A DNA stretch of 64,000 bases from Luteimonas suaedae (GTDB lineage Bacteria > Pseudomonadota > Gammaproteobacteria > Xanthomonadales > Xanthomonadaceae). Location of the stretch: NCBI RefSeq assembly GCF_008312895.1, contig NZ_VSSP01000016.1, positions 1 to 64,000 of the forward strand, given 5' to 3'. A program made the position numbers and the translations under genes. The stretch's first letter is position 1. Every line of letters starts with the position of its first letter. The notes beneath the pieces are model-generated. The model saw nothing but the letters and a program-made list of their open reading frames with translations, made no database searches and was not told where the DNA came from. Below are positions 7,865-15,622 of the stretch, in pieces.

Positions 7865-8946
7865 CACACCGTCTCCGTCACCTTGTTGAGATGCGGCGGC
7901 GCGTCCGGATCGAACCCGCGCGCGCGCGCCAGCGCCTCGACCGCACGATAGAAGCTCTGCACCGTCAGCAGCGGCGCCACGGCGGGGTGCGGCGCCGCTG
8001 CCACCGGCAGGGTCAGCCCCGGAGACGATCCGGCGTCGTCATGCCGCGAGGCCGTCCACGTGGTCGCACCCCGCGCGCGAAACTCCTGTGCCAACGCCAG
8101 GGTGCCGCTTTCGGTTTCGTCGTTCTGCGCCAGCACCAGCACCGGGAACCCGGGCCCGACCAGCGCCATCGGGCCGTGCTTCACCTCGGCCGAACTGTAG
8201 GCCTCGGCGTGCAGGCCGCAGGTTTCCTTGAACTTGAGCGCGGCCTCCTGCGCCGCGCCCAGTCCGAGCCCGCGTCCCAGCACGAACAGGTTGCGTGTCC
8301 GCACCAGGCCGTCCACCAGCGGCGACCAGTCCTGCGCCCATGCCTCGCGCATGGCGTCGGGCGTCCGCGGCAGCGCATCGAGCAGCGCGGCGTCGTCCTT
8401 CCAGCAGGCGGCCAGCTGCAGCAATGCGGCCAGCGACGCCAGATAGCTCTTGGTCGCGGCGACGCTGCGCTCGCTGCCGGCGTGCAGCGGGATCACGGTG
8501 TCGGCAAGCGCGGCCAGCGGCGAGTCCTCGACGTTCACCATCGCCACCACGCGGGCGCCGGAGCGGCGTGCGTCCTCGGCGTTGTGCAGCAGGTCGGGGC
8601 TCTTGCCGGACTGCGAAATCACGATGTAAAGCGCGCCCTGCAGCTGCTGGCGCGCGGCGTACACCGACCCGACCGACGGCGACGCCGAGGCGGTCACCCG
8701 CCCGAGCTGGGTCTCGAACAGGTACTTGCCGTAGGTGGCGGCGTGGTCGGAACTGCCGCGCGCGCAGGTAACCACGAACGGCGGCGGATCGCGCCGCAAG
8801 TCGCGTGCGAGTTCCGCCACCACCGCGGCGTTGCGCTCGAATTGGCACGCGACCACGTCCGCCGCCTCCGCGGCCTCGCGGAACATCCAGCTGGTCCCGC
8901 CCTGCGTCGTCTCCGTGCCGGAGGCGGCCGGTCTGTGCATGCTCAT
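7864..8946 (-). CDS. nagB-II: SIS-domain glucosamine-6-phosphate deaminase, NagB-II type
   Basis: This 360-residue protein consists of two SIS sugar-isomerase domains like the isomerase half of GlmS. Signatures are ARGSSDHAATYGKY (~65), SQSGKSPD (~110) and FKETCGLHAEAYSSAEVKHGP (~240). NagB-II enzymes convert GlcN-6-phosphate to fructose-6-phosphate and ammonia, replacing the unrelated NagB of enteric bacteria, and are typical of Xanthomonas and Shewanella GlcNAc loci. ATG 8946 overlaps the nagR stop in an ATGA junction, and its own TGA overlaps the nagA start. The operon context makes a deaminase more likely than an AgaS-type or amidotransferase role. Confidence 0.92.
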   Translation of the reverse strand: MSMHRPAASGTETTQGGTSWMFREAAEAADVVACQFERNAAVVAELARDLRRDPPPFVVTCARGSSDHAATYGKYLFETQLGRVTASASPSVGSVYAARQQLQGALYIVISQSGKSPDLLHNAEDARRSGARVVAMVNVEDSPLAALADTVIPLHAGSERSVAATKSYLASLAALLQLAACWKDDAALLDALPRTPDAMREAWAQDWSPLVDGLVRTRNLFVLGRGLGLGAAQEAALKFKETCGLHAEAYSSAEVKHGPMALVGPGFPVLVLAQNDETESGTLALAQEFRARGATTWTASRHDDAGSSPGLTLPVAAAPHPAVAPLLTVQSFYRAVEALARARGFDPDAPPHLNKVTETV

Positions 8947-10004
8947 TCCTGTGTGGGTGCGGGCGTGCGCGGCCGCATCGGCGCGGTGGAGCCGCGCACC
9001 ACCAGCTGTGGCACGAAGCCGTGGTTGTGGACGGGCACCGCACCGTCCGCGTCGTGGCTCTGGCGCAGCTGCGTGATCAGCAATCGCGCCGCGTGGCGGG
9101 CGATGTCCTCGGTCGCCTGCTTGGCGGTGGTCAGCGGCGGCCACGACTGCTTGGAGAACGGACTGTCCTCGAAGCCGGCGATCGACAGGTCGTACGGCAC
9201 ATTCATGCCGGCCGACTTGGCCGCGGCCAGCACACCGGCGGCGATCTCGTCGTTGGAGCCGAAGATCGCGGTCGGCGGATCGCGCAGCGCCAGCAGCCGG
9301 CGCGCGCCGCGAAAGCCGTCGTCGAAGGTGTAGTCGCCCGGGATCACCAGGTGCTTGTCGAGGGTGATGCCGTAGTCCTTCAACGCCTTCTCGTAGCCCA
9401 GGTAGCGCTCGGAACTCGAACGGTGCTCCTCCCCGCCCCACAGGAAGCCGATGCGCTGGTGGCCGAGCTGGATCAGGTGCTCGGTGACCTCGTAGGCGGC
9501 GTCGCGGTCGTCGACGAAGACGCAGGGGTGGCCGTCCTGCGGGTCCTCGGCCGCGGCGATGATCCGCACCAGCTTCACACCGCGTTCGGTCAGCGCCTCC
9601 AGCAGCTCCATGCGCTCGGACATCGGCGGCGCCAGTACCAACCCCGCCAGGCGCGAGCGCCGCATCCAGTCGCACAGCTCGTCCACTAGCAGCGGCGAGC
9701 TGGCGTCGCAGGGATGGATCTGCAGGTCGAAGCCGGTCTCGCGGCAGGCCGCCAGCACCCCGTTCTGCACGCTGATGATGTAGTACGGGTTGGGATTGTC
9801 GTAGGCCACGCCGATCACGAACGCGGTCGCGCTGCGCAGGTTGCGCGCCGACGGATCCGGCTCGTAGTCGAGTTCGGCGACCGCGTGCAGCACCCGCGCG
9901 CGCGTGGCCTGCATCACCGACGGCTCGTTGTTGATCACGCGCGAAACGGTCTTCAGCGATACCTTCGCCCGTTCGGCGACGTCCCGGATGGTCGGTCTGC
10001 GCAC
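8943..10004 (-). CDS. nagR: LacI-family repressor of GlcNAc utilisation
   Basis: This 353-residue regulator starts with a LacI helix-turn-helix (TIRDVAERAKVS, KTVSRVINNE) followed by a periplasmic-binding-protein-like effector domain with FVDDRDAAYEVTEHLI and FGSNDEIAAG. GTG 10004 is chosen because GAGGTAG lies eight bases upstream and no ATG is available before the helix-turn-helix. It is embedded in the operon between the nagP permease (43-bp gap) and nagB-II (ATGA overlap), so it is probably autoregulated. The likely operator is the dyad at 11653-11668 in the divergent promoter region. The effector is probably a GlcNAc catabolite (inference from the family). Confidence 0.92.
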   Translation of the reverse strand: MRRPTIRDVAERAKVSLKTVSRVINNEPSVMQATRARVLHAVAELDYEPDPSARNLRSATAFVIGVAYDNPNPYYIISVQNGVLAACRETGFDLQIHPCDASSPLLVDELCDWMRRSRLAGLVLAPPMSERMELLEALTERGVKLVRIIAAAEDPQDGHPCVFVDDRDAAYEVTEHLIQLGHQRIGFLWGGEEHRSSSERYLGYEKALKDYGITLDKHLVIPGDYTFDDGFRGARRLLALRDPPTAIFGSNDEIAAGVLAAAKSAGMNVPYDLSIAGFEDSPFSKQSWPPLTTAKQATEDIARHAARLLITQLRQSHDADGAVPVHNHGFVPQLVVRGSTAPMRPRTPAPTQE

Positions 10005-10047
10005 TGGTTCGTCTACCTCGCCATGGAGCGGCTCATGATGCCGCGGG

Positions 10048-11352
10048 TCAACGCCTGCTGCCCATGCCGACGCGGTGGCCGCTGCGCGCATAGAACAGGA
10101 TGTACAGGTAACACGGCAGCATCAACAGCAGGAACACCAGCTGGAAATCGAAGTGCTGCTTGAACACCGCGAATGCCTGCGGAATGATCGCGCCGCCGGC
10201 GATGCCCATCACCAGCAACGCCGAACCGGTCTCGGTCGACCGCCCCAGCCCGCGGATCGCCATCGGGAAGATCGCCGGCCACATCATCGCGTTGGCGAAA
10301 CCGAGCGCGGCGACGAAACCCACCGACAGATAGCCGCCGGTGAAGAACGCACCGGTGGTGAACACGATGCCCAGCACCGCCGACACGCTGAGATAGCGCT
10401 CCTGCGAGATGAAGCGCGGGATCAGCACCAGCCCCGCCAGGTAGCCGAGCAACATCGCGAACAGGGTGAACGAGGTGAAGAATTTGGTCCGGTCCAGCGG
10501 CAGGTTCAACGCCTGTCCGTAAGTGCCGATGGCGTCGCCGGCCATGACCTCGGCGCCGACGTAGGTGAACAGGCACAGCACACCCAGCCACAGGTGCGGG
10601 AACTGGAAGATGTTGCGCCGCGCACGCGGTGTGCCGCCATCGGCGCCGGTGTCAGCGCCGGTCTCGGCATTGGCTTCGGCCGGCTTGAGTTCCGGCAGCG
10701 GCGAGAACAGCACGCCGACGGCGACCAGCATCAGCAGCCCGGCCATCGCCAGATAGGGGGTATGGATCTTGGCGGCGAAGGTGTCGAGCAGCTGCGCGCG
10801 CGTGGCGAGGTCGGCGGCCTCGACCTGCGCCGCCAGGTCGCCGATGCCGTGCAGCACCAGCGTGCCCAGCAGCAGCGGCGCGAGGATGCCGGCGGTCTTG
10901 TTGCAGATCCCCATCAGCGCGATCCGTTGCGCGGCGCTGTCGATCGGCCCGAGGATGCTGACGTAGGGATTGACCGCGGTCTGCAGCAACGCCAGGCCAC
11001 CGCCGATCACGAACAATCCCGACAGCGCGCCGGGGTACCAGCGCTGGGTGGAGAACTCGCCGAACAGCATCGCCCCCACCGCCATCACCGCCAGGCTCAG
11101 CGCCAGGCCCTTCTTCATCCCGGTCCATTTCAGCACCCAGGCCGCGGGCAGGGCGAGGAAGAAATACGAGAGATAGAACACCATCAGCACCAGGAAGGCA
11201 TTCACCTCGTCCAGCTCGAAAGCCAGCTGCACGAAGGTGATCAGCGGCCCGTTGATCCAGGTGAAGAACCCGATGATGAAGTACAGCAACCCCATGATCG
11301 CGATGGCCATGGTGAGGTGCGAGCGTGCGCTCATGGTCGCGACAGCAGACAT
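10048..11352 (-). CDS. nagP: Inner-membrane GlcNAc/sugar permease of the FucP/GluP MFS family
   Basis: This 434-residue polytopic membrane protein has about twelve hydrophobic helices and a Gly/Thr-rich cytoplasmic loop in the middle. The start ...LTMAIAIMGLLYFIIGFFTWINGPL and LLQTAVNPYVSILG, plus GFANAMMWPAIFPMAI near the C-terminus, are typical of the glucose/galactose-fucose transporter group to which NagP belongs. ATG 11352 has GGGAGAC about nine bases upstream; a GTG at 11387 is less likely. It is the first gene of the minus-strand nag operon, directly downstream of the shared operator region, so GlcNAc import should be under NagR control. Confidence 0.92.
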   Translation of the reverse strand: MSAVATMSARSHLTMAIAIMGLLYFIIGFFTWINGPLITFVQLAFELDEVNAFLVLMVFYLSYFFLALPAAWVLKWTGMKKGLALSLAVMAVGAMLFGEFSTQRWYPGALSGLFVIGGGLALLQTAVNPYVSILGPIDSAAQRIALMGICNKTAGILAPLLLGTLVLHGIGDLAAQVEAADLATRAQLLDTFAAKIHTPYLAMAGLLMLVAVGVLFSPLPELKPAEANAETGADTGADGGTPRARRNIFQFPHLWLGVLCLFTYVGAEVMAGDAIGTYGQALNLPLDRTKFFTSFTLFAMLLGYLAGLVLIPRFISQERYLSVSAVLGIVFTTGAFFTGGYLSVGFVAALGFANAMMWPAIFPMAIRGLGRSTETGSALLVMGIAGGAIIPQAFAVFKQHFDFQLVFLLLMLPCYLYILFYARSGHRVGMGSRR

Positions 11353-11427
11353 CCTGGCGTCTCCCGTGTGATGGATTCCGGCCTGCACCGGAGCTTGCCG
11401 GCCACGCGTGTCTTGCCGAGGCCATTC

Positions 11428-11445
11428 GAGTCCAACGTTGTCATA
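11428..11445. promoter_or_regulatory. Possible second NagR site (half match)
   Basis: The right half AACGTTGTCAT matches a LacI-type box centred on CG at 11436-11437; the left half is poorly conserved. It lies ~80 bp upstream of the nagP start. It resembles the centre of the better dyad at 11653-11668 but is weak alone. Confidence 0.35.
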
Positions 11446-11652
11446 TCTTTCTTGGATTTACCACGATTCGCACCGAACAATTGCGACTACCTGCTGTTGT
11501 CCTGCAGCATTTGTCTCACGGAGACTCTATTTGTCCCGCCGACGACAGGGCATATTAATGCCATCTATGCCAGCTATAGATGTTGATATTCAATCAAACC
11601 AACAGAAATGATACCAATGAACACAAAACTGCAACAAACCCGACGCGGCCTG

Positions 11653-11668
11653 TTGACATCGTTGTCAA
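11653..11668. promoter_or_regulatory. LacI-type operator, probable NagR box
   Basis: TTGACATCGTTGTCAA is a 16-bp dyad with arms TTGACA and TGTCAA around a central CG, the even-spaced geometry of LacI-family operators. It resembles the published Xanthomonas NagR consensus (TGACA-rCGy-TGTCA, quoted from memory). It lies 113 bp upstream of the glucokinase ATG and in front of the whole plus-strand arm. Confidence 0.65.
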
Positions 11669-11780
11669 ACTGTTTCCAAACTCGATCACAGCTTCCGGTG
11701 CGCATCGCACCGGGACCCGCACACCTTCCAGCAACGGGAATCACGTGGCCGCCACTGCAAGCCCACTGCGGATCGACGCC

Positions 11781-12773
11781 ATGAGCGGCAGCGCAAGGCC
11801 GTTCATCGCCGCCGACGTCGGCGGCACCCACGTCCGCATCGGTCTGGTGCGGCGCAACGACGACCCGTCGCACCCGATCGCGGTGCTGCAGTACCGCAAG
11901 TATGTCTGCGCCGAGTGGCCGGGCCTGGTCGACATCATCGAGGATTTCCTCGGCCGGCTGGACGGCGTGCGGGTCGAGGAGGGCGCGATCGCCAGCGCCG
12001 GCTATGCGCTCGAGGACGGCTCGGTGATCACCGTCAACCTGCCCTGGCGGATCTCGCTCAACGCCATCCGCGACCGTCTCGGTTTCCGCGAGTTCCGCCT
12101 GGTCAACGACTTCGAGGCGGTGGCTCACGCCGCCGCCTACGTCGATGCCAGCCAGGTGCTGCAGCTGACCGGGCCGGAGACCGCCCCGCGCGGCCCGACC
12201 CTGGTCGTCGGCCCCGGCACCGGCCTGGGCGCGGCGGTGTGGATCCCGACCGCGAAGGGGCCGGTGGTGCTCGCCACCGAGGCCGGCCAGGCCGCGCTGA
12301 CTACCGGCAACGCGCTGGAGGCGGCGCTGCTGCGCGAGCTGCAGCGCGAACGCGACCACGTGCCGAACGAACACGCGTTGTCGGGGCCCGGCCTGATGAA
12401 CCTGCACGCCGCGCTGGCGGCGCTGCGTGGCGCGGCGCACGACTACCGTTCGCCGGGCGAGATCACCGCGGCGGCGCTGGACGGCAGCGACCCGCTGGCG
12501 CGCGAAAGCCTGGAGGTGTTCTGCGGCCTGCTGGGCAGCACCGTCGGCGACATGGCGCTGCTGTACGGCGTCAACGGCGGCATCTACCTGGCCGGCGGAA
12601 TCCTGCCGCAGATCCGCGAATTCCTGCTGCGCAGCAGCTTCGTCGAGCGCTTCCTCAACAAGGGTCCGATGCGCGAGGCGCTCGAGCGCATTCCGGTGAA
12701 GCTGGTCGAGCACGGACAGCTGGGCGTGATCGGTGCGGCGACCTGGTACCTGTACCGGCGTGAGGCGGCGTGA
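11781..12773 (+). CDS. glk: Glucokinase-family GlcNAc/glucose kinase
   Basis: This ~330-residue ROK-unrelated glucokinase of the Glk (COG0837) type has the phosphate-binding IAADVGGTHVRIG at the start, the catalytic VNDFEA near residue 117 and GPGTGLGAA near 150. In this context it probably phosphorylates imported GlcNAc or glucose to the 6-phosphate, feeding NagA. ATG 11781 places the ATP motif eight residues in; an in-frame GTG at 11745 with GGGAA just upstream would add 12 residues and cannot be excluded. It is the first gene of the plus-strand arm, 139 bp before the TonB receptor. Confidence 0.88.
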   Translation: MSGSARPFIAADVGGTHVRIGLVRRNDDPSHPIAVLQYRKYVCAEWPGLVDIIEDFLGRLDGVRVEEGAIASAGYALEDGSVITVNLPWRISLNAIRDRLGFREFRLVNDFEAVAHAAAYVDASQVLQLTGPETAPRGPTLVVGPGTGLGAAVWIPTAKGPVVLATEAGQAALTTGNALEAALLRELQRERDHVPNEHALSGPGLMNLHAALAALRGAAHDYRSPGEITAAALDGSDPLARESLEVFCGLLGSTVGDMALLYGVNGGIYLAGGILPQIREFLLRSSFVERFLNKGPMREALERIPVKLVEHGQLGVIGAATWYLYRREAA

Positions 12774-12912
12774 AAGCGCAGGGCCCGCTGTCGGCGAGGG
12801 GACGAGGCATGCCGCCGATGGCCGGGCGTCATGCGGAACGGAGACACACAGGCACGGCCGCGGGATGCGAACGCTCCCGTGCCGCAATTCAAACAGTGAC
12901 GGGAGAGACACC

Positions 12913-15555
12913 ATGACATACCGCAAATCCGTTCTTTCGGCCGCGATCGTGACCTGCCTGGCGTTCAATGCGCAGGCGCAGGATCCTGCCGACAGCCGCG
13001 AAGACGCCACCGAGTTCGAGACGATCACCGTGACCGGTATCCGCGCCAGCCTGGAGCGCTCGCTCGACACCAAACGCAACAACGACACCGTATCGGAGGC
13101 AATCACCGCCGAGGACATCGGCAAGTTTCCCAACACCAACGTCGCCGAAGCGATGTCGCAGATCCCCGGCGTCTCGCTCGACCGGCGCTTCGGCCAGGGC
13201 GAGCGGGTGAGCATCGACGGTACCGACCCCAGCCTCAACCTGACCTTCCTGGACGGGCATCCTGTCGCGCAGGCGATCTGGCTGTACGGCGAACAGCCGA
13301 ACCGCGGCTTCGACTACACCCTGCTGGCACCACAGATCCTGGGCCGTCTGGAGGTAATCAAGTCCTCCGAGGCCCGGCTGCCCGAGGGGAGCCTGGGCGG
13401 TACGGTGCTGATGCACACCCGCCAGCCGCTGGACATGGAGGCCAATGCGATCGCCGGCTCCGTCGGCTACAGCTACAACGACCAAGCCGGCAGCGGCGCC
13501 CCGAACGCCGCGCTGCTGTACAGCTGGAAGAACCCGGTGGAGACCTTCGGCATCGCCGTATCGGCGCAGCACTACGAAGAGAAGGTCGACCGGCAGGGGC
13601 TCGAGGTTTTCGGCTATGCGCCGGCTTCGACCTTCGCCAACGCCGCTTCGCCGGACCTGGACCCGGACGCGATGGTGCCGAACTCGATCAATGCGGCCTG
13701 GTTCCAGCAAGAGCGCGAGCGCGACAGCGCCGTGGTCAACCTGCAGCTCAAGCCGAGCGATGCACTCGAGTTCAATCTGCAGGGCCTGTACATCCGCGAG
13801 AACTTCGACAACTACAACCAGTCGCTGTACAGCTTCCTGACCTGGAATCGGGGCACCGAGGCAGCGGTGGACGAACTGAACCAGGGACCGGACGGCGTGG
13901 TCACCGGCGGCCATTCCAATGCTCATGCCGATCCCGAAGGCGGCACCGTCATCTACGACAACAATGTCCGCGAGTCCGAGGTCACCACCAAGGGCCTGGA
14001 CCTGCGCGGCTCCTGGCAGGGCGATGTCTGGGGCGTGAAAGGCCAGATCGGCCGCAGCGAGTCCGACAACAGCAATCTCGCCCAGTACTTCATCGAGCCG
14101 GTCTACAACGGCGGCTTCAGCTGGGACATCGACAAGGGCATTCAGTTCGACGATCCGGACGCCGCCCGCGATCCGGCCAACTGGGGATCTAATGGCTGGC
14201 TCGGCAACAACGGCATCTTCTCGACCGACAGCGAGGACAGCTACGGCCAGGTCGATTTCAGCGTCCGCCTCGACGGTGTCTTCAACCTGCTGCAGTTCGG
14301 CGCGCGCCGGGCGAAGCACGAGGAGAGCTTCGCGCTCAACGTCTACAGCGGCGTCAATACCGGCTTCCTCGACGAAGTCGGAACGATCGGACTCACCGAC
14401 ATCCGCGGCTTCCATCCCGATCACGGTCATCACCTCCAGGTCGGCCGCGACAACGTGATCGACTGGATCCGCAACAGCCCTGTCGATTACGACAGTCCCG
14501 ATCCTGCCAGCTATCTCAACAACACCTGGGCGCTGGAACAGACCAACACCGCCGGCTATGTGCAGGCCAACTTCTCCACCGGCGCCGTACGCGGCAATGT
14601 CGGCCTGCGCTACGTGGAGTCAGAGATCGAGGGCAGCGGCTTCGTCTACAGCGGCACGCCGACGCTGGACGACCTGGACAGCAAATGGCAGACCCGAACC
14701 GGCAAGGAGGACTTCCTGCTGCCGTCGGTCAATCTGGTATTCGATCCGGGCAACGACTGGGTGTTCCGCTTCGCCGCCGCCAAGGTGATCGCCTGGGCAC
14801 CATACAATCAGCTGGTCAACAACACCTTCCTCAACGACACCACGCTCACCGGCGCCGGCGGCAATGCCGAGCTCTCGCCGTACGAGTCGACCAACTTCAA
14901 CCTGTCGGCGGAGTGGTATTTCGCCGAGCAGGCGGTGATCGCAGCCTCGGTGTTCTACAAGGACATCGACAACTACGTCGACACCAGCGCCACCATCGAG
15001 CGCCAGTACAACTCGATCCGCGACAACGATCCCGCCGCCTGGGCGGGCCTTGTGGGCAGCAACGGCTGTACAGAGGATGGCTATTGCGACTACAGCATCT
15101 CGCGACCACGCAACGCCGGCGGAGGCGAGGTCAGGGGGCTCAACCTCAACTACCAGCAGCCGTTCGGCGACAGCGGTTTCGGTCTCACATCCAGCTACAC
15201 GTACGCCGACGGCGAGAACAACACCGGCAATCCGCTGCCCTATCAGTCGCGGCACAGCGTTGCCCTCAGCCCGTACTACGAGATGGGCCCGATCAGCGCG
15301 CGCCTGACTTACAACTGGCGCGACCACTACCTCGCCGGCGGCTACGTGGCCGGCGCCGCGCCGGCCAGCGTCGACGACTACGCAGAACTCGGCGCCAGTC
15401 TCGGATGGAACTTCAACGACAACTGGTCGCTCACGATCGATGCGCAGAACCTACTGGACGAGGAATACTTCCAGTATCTGGGCGACAAGAGCCTGCCGGT
15501 CGGCAAGTACCACACCGGCCGCCGCTACATGGCGACCGTCCACTTCAAGTTCTGA
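12913..15555 (+). CDS. TonB-dependent outer-membrane receptor for GlcNAc oligomers
   Basis: This 880-residue receptor begins at ATG 12913 behind GGGAGAG. A signal peptide ends ...LAFNAQAQ; a TonB-box-like ETITVTGIRASL is followed by the plug (SEAITAEDIGKFPNTNVAEAM, FLDGHPVAQAIW). The beta-barrel includes FRFAAAKVIAW and ends GRRYMATVHFKF with the terminal Phe of barrel proteins. The ITVTGIRASLERSLDTKR start is typical of the carbohydrate TonB receptors abundant in Xanthomonadaceae. Lying between a sugar kinase and a hexosaminidase, it is inferred to import chito-oligosaccharides. Confidence 0.92.
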   Translation: MTYRKSVLSAAIVTCLAFNAQAQDPADSREDATEFETITVTGIRASLERSLDTKRNNDTVSEAITAEDIGKFPNTNVAEAMSQIPGVSLDRRFGQGERVSIDGTDPSLNLTFLDGHPVAQAIWLYGEQPNRGFDYTLLAPQILGRLEVIKSSEARLPEGSLGGTVLMHTRQPLDMEANAIAGSVGYSYNDQAGSGAPNAALLYSWKNPVETFGIAVSAQHYEEKVDRQGLEVFGYAPASTFANAASPDLDPDAMVPNSINAAWFQQERERDSAVVNLQLKPSDALEFNLQGLYIRENFDNYNQSLYSFLTWNRGTEAAVDELNQGPDGVVTGGHSNAHADPEGGTVIYDNNVRESEVTTKGLDLRGSWQGDVWGVKGQIGRSESDNSNLAQYFIEPVYNGGFSWDIDKGIQFDDPDAARDPANWGSNGWLGNNGIFSTDSEDSYGQVDFSVRLDGVFNLLQFGARRAKHEESFALNVYSGVNTGFLDEVGTIGLTDIRGFHPDHGHHLQVGRDNVIDWIRNSPVDYDSPDPASYLNNTWALEQTNTAGYVQANFSTGAVRGNVGLRYVESEIEGSGFVYSGTPTLDDLDSKWQTRTGKEDFLLPSVNLVFDPGNDWVFRFAAAKVIAWAPYNQLVNNTFLNDTTLTGAGGNAELSPYESTNFNLSAEWYFAEQAVIAASVFYKDIDNYVDTSATIERQYNSIRDNDPAAWAGLVGSNGCTEDGYCDYSISRPRNAGGGEVRGLNLNYQQPFGDSGFGLTSSYTYADGENNTGNPLPYQSRHSVALSPYYEMGPISARLTYNWRDHYLAGGYVAGAAPASVDDYAELGASLGWNFNDNWSLTIDAQNLLDEEYFQYLGDKSLPVGKYHTGRRYMATVHFKF

Positions 15556-15579
15556 CCCATCGGCATGATGTGATGAACA

Positions 15580-15604
15580 GCAGGCCCGGGCGAACCGGGC
15601 CTGC
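15580..15604 (+). terminator. Strong hairpin between receptor and hexosaminidase
   Basis: A perfect 10-bp stem (GCAGGCCCGG / CCGGGCCTGC) with a five-base loop is followed only by GCCTTTC and then directly by the AGGAG of the next gene. It may be an attenuator or an RNA-stabilising hairpin between cistrons rather than a full terminator. Confidence 0.6.
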
Positions 15605-15622
15605 GCCTTTCAGGAGAAGCGC

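Larger units (their letters stand above)
11353..11780. promoter_or_regulatory. Divergent nagP / glucokinase promoter region
   Basis: This ~430-bp spacer separates the two divergent halves of the GlcNAc locus and is markedly richer in A and T than the flanking genes, especially 11440-11690. It contains one clear LacI-type dyad and one half-matching site (listed separately). No repeat element is present. Exact -10/-35 boxes could not be chosen with confidence. Confidence 0.75.
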
